From the NCBI RefSeq assembly GCF_943846705.1, contig NZ_OX044366.1:2356001-2420000 (forward strand): DNA of 64,000 nt, read 5' to 3'. Origin of the DNA: an uncultured Pseudomonas sp. GTDB lineage: Bacteria; Pseudomonadota; Gammaproteobacteria; Pseudomonadales; Pseudomonadaceae. The notes beneath the pieces are model-generated. The model worked only from the letters and a program-made list of their open reading frames with translations. It was not told where the DNA came from and did not search any database. Position numbers and translations under genes: made by a program. This document shows positions 59,949-64,000 of the stretch, piece after piece. Within the stretch, counting starts at the first letter, position 1. Every line of letters begins with the position of its first letter.

Positions 59949-61637
59949 ATGCAGCCTGATTTCTGGAGCGACAAACGCCCGGCCGGTGTACCCAATGACA
60001 TCGACATGGGGGCTTATAAGTCGGTGATCGAGGTGTTCGAGCGCTCCTGTAAGAAATTCGCCGACCGCCCTGCTTTCAGCAACATGGGCGTAACGCTGAC
60101 CTATGCCGAGCTGGATCGACTTTCGGCGGCGTTTGCCGCCTACCTGCAAAAGCACACGGACTTGCAGCCGGGCGAGCGTATCGCGGTGCAGATGCCTAAC
60201 GTGCTGCAGTACCCGATTGCCGTGTTCGGCGCGATGCGTGCGGGGCTGATTGTAGTCAACACCAATCCGCTGTACACCGCCCGTGAGATGCGCCATCAGT
60301 TCAAGGATGCCGGGGTCCGCGCGCTGGTGTATTTGAATATGTTCGGCAAGCTGGTGCAGGACGTGCTGCCAGATACCGAGATTGACTACCTTATCGAAGC
60401 CAAAATGGGCGACCTGCTGCCGAGCCTGAAGGGCTGGCTGGTCAACGCAGTGGTGAAGAAGGTCAAGAAGATGGTCCCGGCTTACCACCTGCCGCAGGCG
60501 GTGGGGTTCAAGGATGTACTCAAGCAGGGCCAGGGCCATGCGTTGAAACCGGTCAAGGTCGGCCAGGACGATATCGCCGTGCTGCAATACACCGGCGGCA
60601 CCACGGGCGTGGCCAAGGGGGCGATGCTCACCCACGGTAACCTGGTGGCCAACATGCTGCAGGTCGATGCCTGCCTGTCACAGCTGGGCGACGATGGCAC
60701 CCCGCTGATGAAGCAGGGCCAGGAAATCATGATCGCGCCGCTGCCGCTCTACCATATCTATGCCTTCACCGCGAATTGCATGTGCATGATGGTCAACGGC
60801 AATCACAACGTGTTGATCACCAATCCACGGGACATCCCAGGCTTCGTCAAGGAGCTGGGCAAGTGGCAGTTCTCTGCGCTGCTGGGTCTCAACACCCTGT
60901 TCGTGGCACTGATGGATCACCCAGAGTTCAAGAACCTCGATTTCTCCCATTTCAAACTGACCAACTCCGGTGGCACTGCATTGGTTAAAGCCACTGCCGA
61001 GCGTTGGCAGGCCATGACCGGCTGCCCGGTGACTGAAGGCTATGGCCTGACTGAAACCTCTCCGGTGGCCAGCACCAACGCTTACGGCAACAAGGTGCGC
61101 CTGGGCACTGTCGGCGTTCCAGTGCCGGGTACCGCGTTCAAGGTGGTCGATGATGACGGCGTTGAGCAGCCGCTGGGTGAGCGTGGCGAGTTGTGTATCA
61201 AAGGCCCGCAGGTGATGAAGGGCTACTGGAATCGCGCAGAAGCCACCGCCGAGGTACTGGGCGCCGATGGCTGGTTCAAGAGTGGTGACGTGGCGGTGAT
61301 CGACCCGGACGGCTTCGTGCGTATTGTCGACCGCAAGAAGGACATGATCATCGTCTCGGGGTTCAACGTTTACCCCAACGAAATCGAAGACGTGGTGATG
61401 GCCCACCCGCAAGTGGTCAGCTGTGCGGCCATCGGTGTGCCGGACGAGAAGTCTGGCGAGGCGGTCAAGTTGTTCGTAGTGCCCCGCGATAGCAGCCTAA
61501 GTACTGAGGCGCTGAAGGCTTACTGCAAGGAAAACTTCACCGGTTACAAGGTGCCCAAGCAGATCGTCTTCCGTGATTCGTTACCGATGACCCCGGTGGG
61601 CAAAATCCTCCGTCGCGAGCTGCGCGATATCGCCTGA
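59949..61637 (+). CDS. fadD2: Long-chain fatty acid-CoA ligase FadD2
   Basis: 562 residues, AMP-forming ligase. P-loop YTGGTTGVAKGAM, A5 motif EGYGLTETSPV, fatty-acyl signature GWFKSGDVAVIDPDGFVRIVDRKKDMIIVSGFN, and the A10 lysine in PVGKILRREL. AGAGGA precedes ATG 59949. It activates exogenous or released long-chain acids for beta-oxidation at the inner membrane. Followed by the paralogue fadD1, also 562 residues. The numbering follows P. aeruginosa gene order (fadD2 next to the lysophospholipase). Confidence 0.95.
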   Translation: MQPDFWSDKRPAGVPNDIDMGAYKSVIEVFERSCKKFADRPAFSNMGVTLTYAELDRLSAAFAAYLQKHTDLQPGERIAVQMPNVLQYPIAVFGAMRAGLIVVNTNPLYTAREMRHQFKDAGVRALVYLNMFGKLVQDVLPDTEIDYLIEAKMGDLLPSLKGWLVNAVVKKVKKMVPAYHLPQAVGFKDVLKQGQGHALKPVKVGQDDIAVLQYTGGTTGVAKGAMLTHGNLVANMLQVDACLSQLGDDGTPLMKQGQEIMIAPLPLYHIYAFTANCMCMMVNGNHNVLITNPRDIPGFVKELGKWQFSALLGLNTLFVALMDHPEFKNLDFSHFKLTNSGGTALVKATAERWQAMTGCPVTEGYGLTETSPVASTNAYGNKVRLGTVGVPVPGTAFKVVDDDGVEQPLGERGELCIKGPQVMKGYWNRAEATAEVLGADGWFKSGDVAVIDPDGFVRIVDRKKDMIIVSGFNVYPNEIEDVVMAHPQVVSCAAIGVPDEKSGEAVKLFVVPRDSSLSTEALKAYCKENFTGYKVPKQIVFRDSLPMTPVGKILRRELRDIA

Positions 61638-62019
61638 TAGTCATTGCCGTGCTGCCGCCTGTGCAGCGATCGCCAGCCGTGACGGGCTGGCGATAAAACG
61701 GCAAAACCCCTCTGTAAAGCCTGTAGCTCGCCTGTTCTGGCGATATTACGAGCGTGACTAAATCCTGCCTGTCAGTCATTTTAGTGACTGCTGCGGCACG
61801 TATTGGTGCTGGTCGCTGTTTGGCAAAGCTGCTACTCTCGGTCGGCTTTTGGGGACCCGCCAGCTAGGGCGATCACCCTTGTGGGCGCGTCGCTGCGCGA
61901 CGTCAAAAATTGCTCCCGGCAATTTTTCGCCGTTAAAGTCGTTAGAAAACACGCGAATCTACAATAAACAGCCGTCTATGCGCGGTGAAGATCAAGCTGT
62001 TGCTGAGGAGTGGGCTTCC
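61638..62019 (+). promoter_or_regulatory. fadD2-fadD1 intergenic region with structured fadD1 leader
   Basis: 382 bases with no gene. From left: a hairpin TCGCCAGCC/GGCTGGCGA (61670-61693, probable end of fadD2 mRNA); CAGTCA...TGACTG (about 61774-61791); CGTCG/CGACG (61888-61902); AAAAATTGC/GCAATTTTT (61905-61927). The last ends in TTTTT and looks like an intrinsic terminator, about 95 bases before the fadD1 start. No clear PsrA-like dyad was seen. Confidence 0.5.
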
Positions 62020-63708
62020 ATGACCGAAAACTTTTGGAAGGATAAGTATCCCGTTGGGATTGCTGCCGAAATCAATCCTGACCAGTACCCGAATATCCAG
62101 GCGGTACTGAAAGAGTCCTGCCAGCGTTTCGCCGACAAGCCAGCTTTCAGCAATATGGGTAAAACCATTACCTACGGTGAGCTGTACGAGTTGTCGGGCG
62201 TGTTTGCCGCCTACTTGCAACACAACACCGACCTGCAGCCCGGCGACCGTATCGCCGTGCAACTGCCCAACGTACTGCAGTACCCGGTTGTGGTCTTCGG
62301 CGCACTGCGCGCCGGCCTGGTGGTGGTCAATACCAACCCGCTGTACACCGCACGTGAGTTGGAGCACCAGTTCAACGACTCCGGCGCCAAGGCGCTGGTC
62401 AGCCTGGCCAACATGGCCCATCTGGTTGAGCAGGTACTGCCGAAAACCGGGATCAAGACGCTGATCATTACCGAAGTTGGCGACATGTTGTCGCCGCTCA
62501 AGCGCCTGCTGGTTAACACTGTGGTCAAGCATGTGAAAAAAATGGTGCCGGCCTACAACCTGCCGCGCGCCATCAAGTTCACCGCTGCCATGGCTAAAGG
62601 CCGTGGCCTGGCCGCTAAAGACGCCGCACCGGCGAATGGCGAAATCGCTGTGCTGCAATACACCGGTGGTACCACTGGTGTAGCCAAGGGCGCGATGCTG
62701 ACCCACCGCAACCTGATCGCCAATATGCTGCAGGTCAAAGCCCTGATGGGCGCGGAAATGCAAGAAGGCAGTGAGGTACTGATCGCGCCATTGCCGCTGT
62801 ACCATATCTACGCGTTCACCTTCCATTGCATGGCCATGATGTTGATTGGTGGGCACAACGTGCTGATCACCAACCCGCGTGATCTGCCCGCGATGACCAA
62901 AGACCTGGCCAAGTACAAATTCACCGGTTTTGTCGGCCTCAATACCCTGTTCGTTGCCCTGTGCAACAACGAGGACTTCCGTAAGCTCGACTTCTCCACC
63001 CTGAAGGCCACCTTCTCCGGCGGTATGGCGCTGCAACTGGCCACCGCCGAGCGCTGGAAGCAGGTCACCGGTTGTGCCATCTGCGAAGGCTTCGGCATGA
63101 CCGAGACCAGCCCGGTGGCGTCGGTTAACCCATTTAGCAATATCCAGATCGGCACCATCGGCATCCCGGTGCCGTCGACCATCTGCAAGGTCATCGACGA
63201 TGAAGGCGTTGAGCAGCCACTGGGTTCGATTGGCGAGTTGTGCGTCAAAGGCCCGCAGGTGATGAAGGGCTACTGGCAGCGCCAGGAAGCCACCGACGAA
63301 GTCCTTGATGCCGATGGCTGGCTGAAGACCGGCGATATTGCGGTGATCCAGGAAGACGGTTACATGCGCATCGTCGACCGCAAGAAGGACATGATTCTGG
63401 TGTCCGGCTTCAACGTTTACCCGAACGAGCTGGAAGACGTGCTGGCTGCGTTGCCAGGTGTGCTGCAGTGTGCGGCGATTGGCGTGCCGGATGAGAAGTC
63501 GGGCGAGGCGATCAAAATCTTCGTGGTGGTCAAACCGGGTGAAACCCTGACCAAAGAGCAGGTCATGGAGCACATGCGCGCCAATGTCACCGGCTACAAG
63601 GTGCCCAAGGCTGTCGAGTTCCGCGACGTACTGCCGACCACCAACGTCGGCAAGATCCTGCGCCGCGAACTGCGTGACGAAGAGTTGAAGAAACAGGGCA
63701 AGAAGTAA
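62020..63708 (+). CDS. fadD1: Long-chain fatty acid-CoA ligase FadD1
   Basis: 562 residues from ATG 62020 (GAGGAG at 9 bases); the longer frame to 61849 runs through leader hairpins. P-loop YTGGTTGVAKGAM, EGFGMTETSPV, GWLKTGDIAVIQEDGYMRIVDRKKDM and NVGKILRREL are all present. Very similar to FadD2 throughout, a tandem duplication kept in Pseudomonas; the two differ in chain-length preference and induction in P. aeruginosa. Ends 12 bases before a strong palindrome. Confidence 0.96.
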   Translation: MTENFWKDKYPVGIAAEINPDQYPNIQAVLKESCQRFADKPAFSNMGKTITYGELYELSGVFAAYLQHNTDLQPGDRIAVQLPNVLQYPVVVFGALRAGLVVVNTNPLYTARELEHQFNDSGAKALVSLANMAHLVEQVLPKTGIKTLIITEVGDMLSPLKRLLVNTVVKHVKKMVPAYNLPRAIKFTAAMAKGRGLAAKDAAPANGEIAVLQYTGGTTGVAKGAMLTHRNLIANMLQVKALMGAEMQEGSEVLIAPLPLYHIYAFTFHCMAMMLIGGHNVLITNPRDLPAMTKDLAKYKFTGFVGLNTLFVALCNNEDFRKLDFSTLKATFSGGMALQLATAERWKQVTGCAICEGFGMTETSPVASVNPFSNIQIGTIGIPVPSTICKVIDDEGVEQPLGSIGELCVKGPQVMKGYWQRQEATDEVLDADGWLKTGDIAVIQEDGYMRIVDRKKDMILVSGFNVYPNELEDVLAALPGVLQCAAIGVPDEKSGEAIKIFVVVKPGETLTKEQVMEHMRANVTGYKVPKAVEFRDVLPTTNVGKILRRELRDEELKKQGKK

Positions 63709-63720
63709 CTGCCCGGTTAA

Positions 63721-63756
63721 AACTAAACCCCGCCTAGGCGGGGTTTAGTTGTTTTA
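63721..63756 (+). terminator. Intrinsic terminator of fadD1
   Basis: Fully self-complementary AACTAAACCCCGCCT / AGGCGGGGTTTAGTT (63721-63750), followed by GTTTT. 12 bases after the stop of fadD1. It is symmetric, so it also faces the end of the convergent barstar-like gene. Confidence 0.9.
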
Positions 63757-64000
63757 GGCGGCCGGATAATGCGGCGGCTCTGCCAGCGCCTGAATACAGG
63801 GCAGGTCTTGGCGTGTAGTCACGACCAGCAGCAGCAGATTCTGCTGTTGCTCATGCCATGCGTCGCAGGCCTCGCTGAATAGCTGCAGAAAAATGCTCAG
63901 GGCGTTCTCGTCAACCGGCAATGTTTCAGGCAGCTGCAAGGTGAACGCGCGCTGAGCCATCCAGTGTGGATCGTTCAGGCAGTCCCAGGCAGCGTCCCAG
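63754..64000 (-). CDS. Barstar-family (ribonuclease inhibitor-like) protein, C-terminal part
   Basis: The frame on the minus strand stays open to the right edge, so the Met at 63960 is internal and the start lies outside the window. About 80 residues are visible. The segment WDAAWDCLNDPHW followed by LQLFSEACDAWHEQQQN matches the helix 2-strand 2 region of barstar, where NxDALWDCL is conserved. Barstar relatives bind and inhibit a guanyl-specific RNase. No cognate RNase is visible. The Asp-rich helix that contacts barnase appears retained. Confidence 0.7.
   Translation of the reverse strand, partial: WDAAWDCLNDPHWMAQRAFTLQLPETLPVDENALSIFLQLFSEACDAWHEQQQNLLLLVVTTRQDLPCIQALAEPPHYPAA

Overview
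The window reads as chromosomal DNA of a Pseudomonas (Gammaproteobacteria). Support comes from the flagellar/chemotaxis block ycgR-flgN-flgM-flgA / cheV-cheR, the tandem fatty acyl-CoA ligases fadD2-fadD1 next to a MaoC dehydratase and a lysophospholipase, the divergent metR/metE pair, high-GC codon use with many antisense mirror ORFs, and palindromic GTGGGAGGGGCTTTAGCCGCGA-type REP sequence. There is no phage, integron, CRISPR array or complete insertion sequence. Most of it is ordinary core genome, with several small accessory modules.

Layout. 1-5.5 kb: the tail of a DEAD-box helicase, a DUF1294 membrane protein, an enoyl-reductase-like oxidoreductase, an orphan periplasmic binding protein and an LtaS-like phosphatidate/sulfatase-fold membrane enzyme. 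5.8-9.2 kb: cvfB, tRNA-Thr(CGT), an exported nuclease, and an exported methionine sulfoxide repair pair (Tat-type MsrB followed by lipoprotein MsrA). 9.3-16.8 kb: a GGDEF enzyme, a GNAT, then a phospho-signalling cassette (PP2C phosphatase, membrane Ser/Thr kinase with TPR-like extracytoplasmic part, tandem-FHA membrane protein) leading into a secreted zinc phospholipase C-like protein, with no type VI secretion genes around it. 17-25.8 kb: housekeeping and transport genes (YebC paralogue, NAD-type glutamate dehydrogenase, MFS, Usp, EamA, PpiC, SstT).

26-32 kb: yceH, a small secreted protein made of six 18-residue repeats, a decayed glutamine-synthetase-family pseudogene, and a translationally coupled MFS / TIGR04283 / TIGR04282 operon. 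30.8-35.3 kb: the flagellar and chemotaxis genes, where a textbook sigma-28 promoter precedes flgM and a sigma-54 promoter signature precedes flgA. 35.4-39.5 kb: an unusually large class A penicillin-binding protein and a GST. 39.6-44.6 kb: a TetR-controlled RND pump (regulator, adaptor, inner membrane pump) without its own outer membrane channel, with a clear palindromic operator. 44.7-51.2 kb: a Cus-type Cu(I)/Ag(I) efflux operon (small Cys/Met-rich exported protein, CusC, CusB fused to a CusF-like domain, CusA with all three methionines), closed by a 21-bp hairpin.

51.2-64 kb: bestrophin, metR/metE, an alpha/beta hydrolase downstream of a good Pho-box match, DUF1993, a MaoC-lysophospholipase pair, another orphan binding protein, fadD2, fadD1 with a structured leader, and the C-terminal part of a barstar-like protein running off the right edge. 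The most unusual items are the orphan kinase/phosphatase/FHA/phospholipase cassette, the glutamine synthetase pseudogene, the 18-residue repeat protein, and the CusF-like domain with Met in place of the copper-binding Trp.
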